From assembly GCA_030761205.1 (NCBI GenBank), contig JAULJL010000039.1:3234001-3298000 (forward strand): a stretch of 64,000 nucleotides of DNA, read 5' to 3'. A program made the translations under genes and the position numbers. Positions 11,675 to 23,570 of this stretch are shown piece after piece. The first letter of the stretch is position 1; each line of letters starts with the position of its first letter. Source of the DNA: Fremontodendron californicum. Lineage: Eukaryota > Streptophyta > Magnoliopsida > Malvales > Malvaceae. The notes beneath the pieces are model-generated. The model was not told the origin of the DNA, did not search any database, and saw nothing but the letters and a program-made list of their open reading frames with translations.

Positions 11675-13255
11675 TAATAAGTGTGTAATTGCATACATTT
11701 TCATGTATTCTTTCCTTATACTTTGTGCTTTAATTCTTAAGTTCCTTGACAAATTATTATATTTTTATGAATTATAAGTACTTTGGAAGAGATGAAGTCA
11801 AAACTTGTCAATTATGATGGTAAGAGCTTACAAATTCATAATCACAAGATGGAAGAAGACTTGGGAGTTAAAAAGATCAATTTCTTAGTGCTAGATAATC
11901 AGGCAGATCTGACATTCGGAGCTTGTTGCAAGGAAATCATTATGTTAAAGTCATTATTTGAAGAAACGTCCTTCTTGAATTTTGAAGCTGACTTGAATAC
12001 ATTTCCAACAATAGTTTACACGCCTAAATCGGACAACGGATTGTCATCCAAATCAGCCGACGAAGTGCGAGACAGTGCAGTAGTCGCGAAACCGACGTCA
12101 GCGAGCAAAAAGTACAAGTCAGTGTACTTGGCGCAGCGGCGCCGAAAAGTGGCACCGCGGAGCCGACCCTACTGTCCTCAAAATCGGGAAAAATTGCAAA
12201 ACTCGAAAATCTTGCCTATTTTACACTCCTTTGACTCCTAACTTCCTTGATCAGCAAGAAAGGGTTTTCAAGACTTGAAAGCTCTATAAATACCATCTTT
12301 TGAGCCACCAACTATGACATGCTATTGATTATTTATCAATCTTCTTCTTCTTATTCTTCTTCTCTTAGTTTTATTTTATTTTTCTTCTTAGTTTCTTTTG
12401 AATATTCATGTTTATGTCAACTATGCCTATGCAACGCTAAACTTCTTTTTGGTTATGGGTGATTTTAAAGCCCTAGACATATTTTGTAATTGATTTTGAG
12501 ATTCTATCTATCATTAGTTTTCTATCAAAGTTGTTTATGTTCTTCTACAAGAATTGTTTATGATTTTTATCTTGATTTGTTTAGGATGCATACTAAATAG
12601 ATCTTGATAATTATCTAATGCCAGTTTAGGAGTCTTGATCCGTGTAATTGTATTGATTTCCTATTCATAAGTGGCAATTTGTGATTAATGATTATGGTCA
12701 AGTTTTCTCTAATTGCAAAGTGAAACATAACCTAAGTTAAACAATTCATGTTCATGCTTTTGTTGCTTAGATCAACCTATCTTTCTCATCATAAAGCTGC
12801 TGTCAAATTAAATTTAGAGATGTTTATCCTAGGTTGTTTGATAGTTAGAGATTAAGTAGTGGCGTTCGTCCTGCTTCACGACGAACTAAGGAAGGATTGG
12901 GGTAACACAGGATGTTGTTATCTACGGTTGTTAACTTTGATAGTTAATTGATGTTGATAGATCTGAATTTGATTCTTAATGATGTCTAGTGGTGGAGAAT
13001 GAACCTTTAGCCATATTTCTCTCATATTTGATTTCATCTTATTTTATTACTTCTTACTTTTATTGATTACTTTATTTTTAACTTGATTTCAAAAACTCCC
13101 CTTTATTTTGTTTTTTTTTTAATTAAGTATAAACTAATAACTCTTAAATTAAACACCAATCCCTGTGGACTCGACCCTTGCTTCTACTATACTTTACAAT
13201 TGATAATATGTTTAGTGGAAAGATTAAATAAGATATACATTTTTTAAGTGCATCA
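11675..13255 (+). mobile_element. Solo LTR of the Athila-type element
   Basis: A single 1.58-kb LTR in the opposite orientation to the LTR pair at 20381-27660. It begins taataagtgtgtaattgc (family start TGATAAGTGC) and ends gtgcatca. It is flanked by a perfect 5-bp duplication, taaac, at 11670-11674 and 13256-13260, with no internal element, so it is a recombination product. It contains a TATA-like tctataaatacc at about 12280, expected for an LTR promoter. A 152-codon open frame at 11783-12241 lies entirely inside the LTR. Its C-terminal part (VRDSAVVAKPTSASK) has counterparts in the other two LTRs, so it is LTR sequence and not a host gene. Confidence 0.9.
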
Positions 13256-15652
13256 TAAACCAAAGGGTAATGGCAATGACCTGAACAAGAAAAGTGGAGA
13301 CATTCTTCCTCTGATCGCCATGAAGCTGAGTAACCTACGCATAAAAAAAGTATAATAAACTTAAAAATTGAGAACAAAAACAGAGGTGGCCAAGGTCACT
13401 TTCTTAGAAAGTTAGACACACATCTGCCCTAATTCAAGGTCCTAGACAACAGTGCCATTGTAAAAATATACAAGTCTTGATTTGAGCAATTGAGCAATAC
13501 AAATATACAAGTCTTTCGAAGATCAAGATTATAAATTTATAACCAAATTGATGGATACTATTTTAGTTAAATTCACTTTGTTTTGCTCTTCATATATAGT
13601 TAGATATATAAATTTAGTTGCAAATCACTCATTAGTATGTGAAATGAAAGAAGTAAATAGGAAGTAACGAAAAGAGTTAGCATATTCAAATCGTTTTTCA
13701 TGTTTAGTTGCCATAGATACTTGAGCTGATTCTCTGTTTCATTAAGTGCTGATTTTGTCTTCGTACGTTGTTTTTATGGGATAGATGCATCTAAAGTGAA
13801 CCCAAACCCACCGGACACTTGACCCCATTTTCAACCAAAGCAAGATTCAACCACTAAAGAATGTATAAATATATACCTTACAATTAATTAAGCATAAGTT
13901 TATATATCATTTGCATATATCATTGAAGCCTTTAGGCAGTTGAGCATCTATACCATTAATTAAACTAGATAGATGATTCTAAATTAAGGTGGCTTAAGGT
14001 AAATTGGGCAAGCCAATACCATTTTTTTCAACTATGTAAGATTTCAAAGCTATAACATCTTTAAGTACCATATATCAATTGACTCAATGTTAAATCATCA
14101 TGATTAATTTGATCTCAACAAGAAAATGGAGTTTTTGTCTTTGGTACTATAGAAATCATAAATTTCCTTGTTCTTTACTAAAGGCTCCACTGGATTGGCA
14201 GGTTAATTGCAGCCTAAAAGAAGGAGCAATTGAATCAGTTTCCCGTCGTACGACTGTAAACCCCAATATCCTGAATACAATCTCTTTCTCTAATAATCTT
14301 TTTGTTTCTTAGATCATACCCTATGACCATGTTATAATCCACCGGGGCAGTTACCCTTACCCCTCCTCTATTACATTTTTAAATATGGGGAAATTTGGGA
14401 ACAAAATTAACGCAACAAGAGGCAGTGGATCAAGTGGAAGTAGTAACTAGTACAACTGTAAACTCCAATATTTTTCTAAATTAAAAGTTAGTTTTGCCAA
14501 CTGCTCAATACCCTTTCAAAATCTCTCCTTTTGAAGCAAATTTCTATCATAACTGAATGGTTTTATAAAGCTTTATTGTATCGCTGGTTATCATGGCAAA
14601 AAATATGCAGCCTTAATTAACCATCATTGCAAAGTAATAATATATGCATGAGCAACCTAGACTTGGTTCCAAAATTAAGTATTTTAATCAGAATTAAAAT
14701 TAAAAAAAAAAAAAAAAAACTAAAGCTTTGTCCCATTTAAAAGAAAAAGGTTACTTAGTACTGATAATTGCTGTAAGTTTTATTTGAAAGCTTCCAAGTA
14801 AAAGTCTTATAGAGCAGTCCATAAAAATTCCAGCCAGCCAATAGCCGATTAGTCAAATTACCATTACGTCATAACTTAAATCATAACCAGCAAAAATTAA
14901 CTAAAACTAGCATCAATACGAAAACATTCTACAATTATGTCAAATTTGTTTTTTCTTGAAGGAGTCATGACAAAAGGTTTATACAAAATCTTGGTATGCA
15001 TATAGATGTATGTATTTAAGAGAGAGCAAATTGAACAGTATGTTTATACCTCCCCTAATCGTTTTTGCCGTTTAAAATTATTGAAAAAATAATAAAATTA
15101 ATAAAAAATATTCAAGAAAACAAACTCACTTATATGTACATATAACAAAACTATATGTACATATAGCATAATTATATATACATTCAGCAAAACTATATAT
15201 ACATTTTTATATCTGTATCAAATTCCACCCGAAACTTATATATTCATCGAGACACAAAAGTCATAGCAAGAATATTAACAATTATGAGAAACAGACCAAC
15301 AGTGTAAAACAAGGTGTTGTAAAGTTGCTTTCTTTGTATACTGCTCCTCCAAGAACATGCACATCAAACCTTTCAATAAAGGGAAATATCATGTCAATAG
15401 AGTAACAAGAGAACAAAAGAGCTATGTCATATCAAATTAAAAAAGTTTAATTTATATGATATACATATAGATCAAGTCATTTTGGAACAATGTCAATATA
15501 TTATTTTCATTTTAGTAGCCAATGATTGCAGAACACTATATCTCACAGAAATTTAACAGTTTGTGAAAGTTCTTTGACAAGAGAAGATGAACAATGGCAC
15601 CATTAACTTTAGTAGCCAAATTAAATATTCCTAGTTGTTTTATAATAACAAC
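13256..15652. other. Noncoding, nothing assignable
   Basis: AT-rich DNA with no supported gene. A short open frame at 14100-14312 has no recognisable motif. A pair of tatatgtacatat palindromes sits at about 15128-15165, in a block resembling 10960-11060 in the same orientation, so the two stretches may be copies of one unknown repeat. Confidence 0.45.
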
Positions 15653-15779
15653 ATACCCACAAATTAAAACCGAAATAACAAAATACACTACAAGAAAAAA
15701 AGGTTTTAGCAACCAAAATTTGCAATGACATTTCATGTCGTTGCGAAAATTTGCAACGACATTACGTGTCATTGCGTAA

Positions 15780-16490
15780 AATTGCAATATTTGCAACGAC
15801 CTCGCATAATCGTTGCTTAATTTAATTTTCAGGGTATTAAACGCAACGAAATTTTTTGTCGTTGCTAATTTTGATTTTATACATAACGACAAAGCAAGTT
15901 GTTGCTAAATATTGTTATATTAGCAACGAGTTTTAAATGTCGTTACTTAATTTAAATTTACAATGTATTAATCGCAACGACAATTTATGTCGTTACTAAT
16001 TTTTATTTATACATAACGACAAAAGAACTTGTTGCTAAATATTATTATATTCGCAACGACTTTTAAATGTCGTTGCTTAATTTAAATTTATAAGGTATTA
16101 ATTGCAACAATAATTTTGTCATTGTTAATTTTTATTTTATACGTAACGAGAAAACAAATTGTTGCTAAATATTGTTATATTAGCAACGACTGTTAAATGT
16201 CATTGCTTAATTTAATTTTCCAAGGTATTAATAGCAACGACAATTAGTGTCGTTACGAATTTTAATTTTATACATAACGACAAAGAAAGTTGTTGCTAAA
16301 TATTGTTATATTAGCAGCGGCTTTTAAATGTTGTTACTTAATTTAATTTTCAGGGTATTAATCGCAACGATAATTTTTTTTGTTGCTAATTTTTATTTTA
16401 TACATAACAACAAAACAAGTTGTTACTGAATATTGTTATATTAGCAACGACTTATAAATGTCGTTGCTTAATTTAATTAATTATATATAT
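15780..16490. repeat. 130-bp subterminal tandem array of the CACTA element
   Basis: The marker attgttatattagcaacga occurs at 15911, 16041, 16171, 16302 and 16432, a 130-131 bp period. Each unit contains gcaacgacttttaaatgtcg in inverted arrangement with gttgcttaattt, and a second hairpin around cgcaacgacaatt. The array sits just inside the left terminus, where CACTA elements keep their transposase-binding repeats. Confidence 0.9.
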
Positions 16491-16679
16491 TCTTACAACG
16501 GCAATAAATTAAGCAAGTAAGAGATAAGATGAAATAATTTACTGATCAAGAACACGATTATCACACCCAATAGACCATATTAGTTGCCCCTAATTTCTCA
16601 AGGAATAAATTTGGCATGGGAATCTAGGATAATTAAAGAATGCCATTATAAATCTAAGATAATTTCTCAAGAACACGTT

Positions 16680-17215
16680 TATCACACCCAAGTGCTGTAG
16701 TTTATAAACAAATACCAAAAAGGATCAGTACATTATAAAGTATTGATCCTTTTCTAACGCAGTAACCAAAATTTCTAAACAAATACCAAAAAGGATCGGT
16801 ACATTATAAAGTATTGATCCTTTTTTTACTAAGTAGCCAAATTTTCTAAACAAATACCAAAAGGATCGGTACATTATAAAGTATTGATCCTTTTCTAAGT
16901 CAGTAGCCAAATTTTATAAACAAATACCAAAAAGGATCAGTACATTATAAAGTATTGATCCTTTTCTAAGTAAGTAGCTAAAATTTATAAACAAATACCA
17001 AAAGGATCGGTACATTATAAAGTATTGATCCTTTTCTAAGTCAATAGCCAAATTTTATAAACACATACCAAAAAGGATCGGTACATTATAAAGTATTGAT
17101 CCTTTTCTAACACAGTAGCCAAATTTTCTAAGAATATACCAAAAAGGATCGGTACATTATGAAGTGCCAATCCTTTTTTATTTAGTATCCAAGAACTATG
17201 TCGTTTAGCTAAACA
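16680..17215. repeat. Seven 71-bp tandem hairpin units
   Basis: The string ggatc(a/g)gtacattataaag starts at 16722, 16793, 16863, 16934, 17004, 17075 and 17146, a period of 70-71 bp. In each unit ggatcrgtac and gtattgatcc form a stem of about 10 bp around the loop attataaa. The units are joined by a linker, ttttctaagtcagtagcc followed by aaataccaaaa. The last unit is diverged (gaagtgccaatcc). On the - strand it can be read as a repetitive peptide, but with stops between units, so I do not call it a gene. Confidence 0.92.
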
Positions 17216-17235
17216 AAATATCAATTTAAAATTTT

Positions 17236-19740
17236 AATTTTTTAAGATTTTTTTCCCTTTTATTCATGAACCCTACCCGACCCCCTCCATCTTCTTCCCC
17301 AAGATCAATCTTTCCCATCAAACCCTAAGTCACCCTGTCCAATTACAACTACATCATCTCTTCAAATCTCACAAAATCTCCTTCGTATCTACCGAAAACT
17401 GCTGCTTAGTCATTGATTTCTTCTTTTATTCTTATCTATCAAAAGCTTGGACTTCCATTCTCATCTAACCTTCTTCCCTAAAGATATCCACTCCACAATC
17501 TCGATTCTATCTCTAAACTCAGTGAATCAGTAAGTCATTTTCATTATTTTGTTGTTTGTATTTCCTGTAAATATTTTGCTTCGTATTTTTGAACAATATA
17601 CCTTTAGTTCTCTGAAACATTAATAGAATTTCGTGATGGGTTTGCAATTTTAGGATTGTTTGGTGGCCTTTTTGGTTTTTATGTTATGAAGATTCTCTCT
17701 TAGAATATTATGGGTTTGGAAATGCAGCAAAGTTAACAATAATTAGAAATTTATTTGCTCTTTGAGGGTAGAGATGCTACTTATTCATGCAACTCTTCTT
17801 GAGGATGTGAACATTGATTGAGTGTTTGTTGCATCTAGTGGTCATTTTGGAGGATTGTTGACTATATGGGATAAAGTTTCTTCTCTTTGGATAAAAGCAA
17901 AATCTTAGAGTATTGTTTTTTAACTGAACATGGATTTTTTTGTATTCATAGATGCTTATGTTTATGGTTTAGTTGCTTTTCTTTCTGTTTATGAATTAGT
18001 TGCTCATAACATTTAATTTTCATTGTTGATTTTTTTTTAGAAATTATTTTCTGAAATTCATGTCAGTTTTAAGTTATGGTATTAGGATTATTGCTTACTT
18101 CTGTTGCAAAGTACACTGAAAGCATTGGGGTTAGATGTAAAGAGGAAAGGCTTATATGGACTGGTAACTGCTGCTAAACTTGGAGATAGATCTATCATAG
18201 AAGCTGACATGGTAACCATTTTGCTGTAAGTAAAATTTCTTTTTGTATTTCCTTACTTGTTAGTGGTGGGAGAACTTATCAAGTTGTCCTTTCACCCTAT
18301 ATTTTCACCATTCTGTAGATACTTATTGATATTGGAGCAAAACCTGCAGTTAATCCCTTTGAAGTGGTAGGATTAAATACTATTGTTGGTGGTATATAGG
18401 TGAGCATCATCTTTAACTTTTTTGGTTGAATTATGTTCTCATTTATACAATCTATTATTATTAACTTTTAATGCGTAGTTATACATATATCTAATAATAA
18501 ATACATAATATATTATTATGATATTGTCGCTTTATGCAAGTAACCAAGTAGTCATACTAGCATATATTATGCCTTGATGAATTTTTTTCATATTTTTTAC
18601 ATTTTCTATTCTTTATTGTTAAAAACAATGTTAAAAAAATCGGACCGGAGGTCGAACCTGCCAGACCTCCGATTTTCGATCCAACCGGTTGAACCAGTTG
18701 GACCGGCCGGTTTGATAAAACTCCTTTTTTAATACTTAAACACTAAGTTATATATTAAATAAATATTAAATGTAGTTAATAATTAATAAAAATATGCATT
18801 TGGCTTAATGGTATGGTCTTTAATATAATACTAAAAGGTTAAAGGTTCAAATCTAATTACAAATAAAATTTTTTTAAAAAAATAAAAAATATTTAAAACC
18901 TATTTTTTAGCTGTTCAGTCCGATTTTTTACCGGTTGAACCAGTTCTTTATCGGTTTGATGTAAATCCGTTCTAATAACCTTCCAAACCGGACAGGCCAC
19001 CGATTCCCGATTCAACCAGTCCGATCAGATTTTTTAATCACTGGTTAAAAAGACCACTAGACCACCAGTGTTTTATTTTCATGCCTTTTTCTTATAACCA
19101 TAGTTGAGATTCTGATTGTTTCTAGTGGAGTATGTGGATATGATGATTGATGACTTTGCACATGAACCAGGTTGATGACTTGCATCATTACCTGTTTAAG
19201 TTTTCCAGGTGTGATTATCTGCCCTACTTTTACTTGAGGGTTTTTGAGTACGAAGGGAGCCCCAGGAAAGTTTGGTGGCAGTTTTTTGGGGACAATGGTG
19301 AGAATATCTTATACATTGCATTTTTAACAGTGCATATATAAATATATGTTATCTCACTTTTAGTTATAATCTTTTTGAGTAGTTGGAGAGACAGTTGAGA
19401 CTAGAAATTTTGATACAAAAATTGCTACTTTCTGGATAGATTCTGATAATGGAGCTTTTGAAGATTCCTCTCTCTCCATTTTTTATTAAACTTTTTCACA
19501 AAAAATATTTAAGTTTTTCTTAGACTTTACAGGTAAATTGAAGGAGTTCTTCTTGAATGTGGAAGTGCTGAGGTAGTTTCTTTTACAAGATTTTCATGCC
19601 AATTAGCCTTGTTGATTGAATAGTTGAAACTGTCTACTAAGTATCTGGAATGTGGGTTATCTCTGAGAGAAGTCTTAGAATGCGAATGGAATGCTGAAAG
19701 TGTTAGGATATAACTAGGCACATGGTATTCATTGTTACTT
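17236..19740 (+). pseudogene. Captured gene-like exon fragments inside the CACTA element
   Basis: This part has more even composition and plausible splice signals, unlike the surrounding repeats. The block 17260-17530 resembles a 5'UTR and ends before gtaagt-like sequence. A frame at about 18115-18230 reads LGLDVKRKGLYGLVTAAKLG then DRSIIEADMVTILL and stops at a gtaagt donor. After ctgtag, 18319-18399 reads ILIDIGAKPAVNPFEVVGL. Further pieces at about 19130-19300 (FEYEGSPRKVWWQFFGDNG) and 19640-19710 (LECGLSLREVLECEWNAESV) look exon-like. Stops and a MITE at 18626-19043 break the set. I do not recognise the parent gene and infer capture of host gene parts by a CACTA element. Confidence 0.4.
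18626..19043. mobile_element. hAT-like MITE with internal tRNA-like segment, copy 2
   Basis: Starts caatgttaaaaaaatcggac and ends gattttttaatcactg, inverted ends. The 8-bp target duplication gttaaaaa lies at 18618-18625 and 19044-19051. The A/B-box-like pair is on the + strand: tttggcttaatggta at about 18797 and ggttcaaatc at about 18843. It is inserted in the gene-like part of the CACTA element. Confidence 0.85.
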
Positions 19741-20380
19741 AGATTTTATAGTCTAATTGTATAGGTGCATGTACAATCAAAATCATGTAAAATATTATTA
19801 TGCAATTTGTTATCATTTTTATTAATAAAATTTTATTTATTATTTCATAGTTATTTCATAATTTTGTTATATTGTTATGTTAAAATATTTGCAACCAAAT
19901 TATATGGTTGCTAAATTAAAAATTAGTTACTCACAGTTTGTCATTGCATAATGTCATTTGCAACTAAACAAAATTTAGCTGCAAAATCACATTTCGCAAC
20001 AATAATAAAATTGTTATGTAAAACACTTCATAACCATAATAACAACGTTACGTAAAAATATTGCCAACCAAAAATTATTGTTGCTAAAATTAAGTTTACA
20101 CAATGGCATTTAGTCGCTGCGCAATGTGATACGCAACAAAATTTAATGTCATTACAAATTAGTATTTGGCAACCATATCAATATTGTTACGTAAAAGTTT
20201 TAAGAACCATAATATTATTGTTATGTAAATATTTGGCAACCAAATTATATGGTTGTTAAAATTTTTTTTACGCAATGACATTTAGTCGTTGCGCAATGTT
20301 ATACACAACCAATTAAATTGTCGTTGCAGAATAAGATTTGGCAACCATAACAATATTGTTACGTAAAATTTTTGGCAACA

Positions 20381-21954
20381 TGATGGTCTCAAAAGAGTAT
20401 ATCTTATTTAATCCTTACACTAAAAATATCAATTGTAAAGTATAGTGATTAGCAAGGGTCGAGTCCACAGGGATTGGTGTTTAGTTTAAGAATTACTAGT
20501 TTATACTTAAATTTAAAGAAAACAAAATAAAAGGGGAGGTTTTTAAAATCAGTTTAAATTAAAGCAAACAATCAAAAGAATAAAGCAAGTAAATAAGAAG
20601 TAATCAAATATGAGAAAAGTATGGTTAAGATTTCATTCTCCACCACAAGACATTATTGAGAATCAATAATCAGATCTGTCAACATCAATTAACTATCAAA
20701 ATTATCAACCGTAGATAACAATAAGCTCTGTTACCCCAATCTTTCCTTAGTTCGTCATTAAATAGAACAAGCTCTATATTTAATCTCTAACCACTAGACA
20801 ACCTAGAATAAGCTCTCTAGATTTAATGTAATGACAGCTTTATGATGAGAAAGATAGGTTGATCTAGGCAACAAACACATAAGCTCGGATTGTTTAACCT
20901 AGTTATGTTCCACTTTGCAATTAGCGAAAACTTGACCATAATCATTAATCACAAATTGCCACTTATGAATAGGAAATCAAGACAATTACACGGATCAAGA
21001 CTCCTAAACTAGCAATAGATAATTATCAAAATCTATCTAGTTCGCGACCTAAACAAATCAAGACAACATCATGAACAATTTTTATGGAAGAACATAATCA
21101 ACTTTGATAGAAAACTAATGGTAGATAAATCTGAAAATCAATTATACAACTTGTCTAGGGCTTTGAAATCACCTTTAACCAAAGAGAAGTTTAGCCTTGC
21201 ATAGGCATAGTTAACATAAACATGAATATTCAAAAGAAACTAAGAAGAAAAATCAAATAAAACTTAAGAGATTAAAGAAGAAGAAGAAGAAGAAGAAGAA
21301 GAAGAAGAAGATTGATAAATAATCAAAAGCATGTCCTAGTTGATGGCTCAAAATATGGTATTTATAGAGCTTTAAAGCCTTAGAAACCCTTTCTTGCTGA
21401 TCAAAGAAGCTAGGAGGCAAAAGAGTGCAAGATAGGTAAGTTTTTTTACTTTTCTGTTTTTTTCCGAATTTGAAGACAGTAGGGTCGGCTCCGCGGCGCC
21501 AAGTGGGTTGTCTTGTGAAATTTTACCTGCTGACTTCGGTTTCGCGACTGATGCACTATCTCGCACTCCGTTGGCTGATTTGGATGATCATCTATTGTCC
21601 AATTTAGACATGTAAACTATCGTTGGAAAGGTATTCAAGTCAGTTTCAAAAGTCAAGAAGGAAGTTTCTTCAAATAATGACTTTAACATAATGATTTCTC
21701 AGCAAGCTCCGGAGGTCAAATCTGCCTGATCATCTAGCACTAAAAATTTGATCTTTTTGACTCCCAAATCTTCTTCCATCTTTTGATTATGACTTTATAA
21801 GCTCTTTAACATCATAACTGACATGTTTGGACTTCATCTCTTCCAAAATACCTATAATTCATAAAAATATAATAATCTGTCAAGGAACTTAAGAATTAAA
21901 GCACAAAGTATAAGGAAATAATACATGAAAATGTATGCAATTATGCACTTATCA
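20381..21954 (-). repeat. 3' LTR
   Basis: Reading on the - strand it begins TGATAAGTGCATAATTGC and ends ctcttttgagaccatca. It includes a (GAA)n tract at about 21276-21311, longer than in the partner LTR (27001-27014), so the two LTRs differ in length (1574 and 1533 bp) and have diverged since insertion. A 64-codon frame at 21372-21566 is part of the LTR. Confidence 0.88.
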
Positions 21955-21970
21955 AATTCCTCCACACTTA
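21955..21970 (-). other. Polypurine tract
   Basis: On the - strand the purine-rich agtgtggaggaatt directly precedes the 3' LTR start TGATAAG. This is the expected position and composition for the plus-strand primer of a Ty3/gypsy element. Confidence 0.75.
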
Positions 21971-23570
21971 GTCTTTTGCTAGTTCTTGAGCAAAATCAAA
22001 TAAAAACAAAATAAGAAAACCTAATCTAGTGCATTTTCAATAAAAATGAGAGATAATCATTAAACAAGTCTTATAACTAATCACTAACTTAAAGAGTTTC
22101 ACAAAGAACCATGCTTGATGTAAAGGTTTTGAGTTAAGCTAACATTAACATAGCATATCTCAATCAAAATAGTGCATGTTCAAACTTAATTTCAGCTTCT
22201 CACATGGGATACTCTCATGATTTTCATCTTTAAATAGTGGTAAAATGTCTACACTCAATCAATCTCATGAAAACAGTTCTACCATATGCTTACTTGTCCA
22301 TATATTCTCCACTACTTAGATCATGAAACTTCATGAATCAAGAGGTCTTTATTCAAGGTTGTAATGGGGCCAAAGGGGTTATAATGTGGTTAAAGAATAA
22401 AAAGGAAAATATATCACAAAGGTTCCAAAGACTTCATAGAATTTAGAGACAAAATAAGATTTTGCAAATAAAACTTTCTCAATATTCTTTAGTTTGTAAC
22501 ATTCTTTTCTTTTCCCAAAAGTTCAAGAGATGATTCAATTTTATTATTTTTTTTACATGGGAAAGTATTTTTTACAATATTCCCTGGTCTTTTTCTCTTG
22601 ACTTTTGCATTTTTTTTTCTCCCCCACACTTATCTTTTGTTCTAACCCAATAACAAACTAAAGAAAAGTATCCCTTGTTTTTGCAATATGTCTCAAACAT
22701 TCTAGTTCATCTTTAGAATAAGGGTAAAGATATAAATGTGTTGAGGCTAGGTGTAAGATGTGGTTACCAATAAAATAGCATATTCAATGTAGGCTTAAAT
22801 TGGCTCACTAGGGGGATGTTCTCTTGGAGCATCAATAATGGATGGCTATTTGGCCCTGGTCATAATCCTAATGCCTCAATCATATTCATGTTGTTACATG
22901 CATCAACATAGTCTAAAAAAGGTTAAGAGTAAGTTCTAGAGAATCATGTAATCATAAGAGCACTCAAGAAAGAAATTAGATTGATATGTATAATGCATCA
23001 ATCATATAGGCTCAAAACAAATAAGGATGATTATACAAGTCAATATCAAGTCTAAACATGCTTCTTTCTCAACCAACATATCATATCAATATTGGCTCAT
23101 GAAAAATAGTGATATCAATTTTAATTCTCATGAAAATCTTATCACTAATGATCAGTTTTAGACCTATTCAATTCATATCTCATCATAGTAAGGAAAGTAA
23201 TTATAACACACTAAAAACAACTAAAACAAAACAAAATTAAAGGAAATCCTAAATTCTTTCCCCCATACACACTTAATTCTTACATTGTCCTCAATATAAT
23301 TCTATTATCCCCCAATTATAAGAATCATGTGTAAAAGAAAAGAATTACTAATCAAACTAACAAATTAAAGAAAAGCAATAAAAGATAGAATGATGGAGAG
23401 TGAGGAATAGCAAATCTGATTATAATATGTGCTCTCCATCCTTTTGGGTTGCCTTCCAAAAAGCGCTTGATTTATTGTCCTCAGCCTGACTTAGACTCAT
23501 GCCATCATCCACACTGTATCTTAGAGTACTTCAAATGATCCGATGGTGGTTCTAAATCCAATGTTGATGC
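21971..23570 (-). other. Noncoding interior of the LTR element
   Basis: This is the place where reverse transcriptase, RNase H and integrase would lie in a complete Athila. None is readable in any frame. The stretch is AT-rich with T runs and many stops. At its gag side the frame still gives a trace like the protease-RT linker (LEPPSDHLKY near 23550), so the break is close to there. Confidence 0.7.

Noticed and set aside
16680..17215. CRISPR-like regular array
   Set aside because: Units are wholly repeated with no unique spacers, inside a plant CACTA element.
16725..17224. Repetitive open frames (KDQYFIMYRSF-type) on the - strand
   Set aside because: They follow the 71-bp noncoding array. 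Stops fall between units and the unit length is not a multiple of three throughout.
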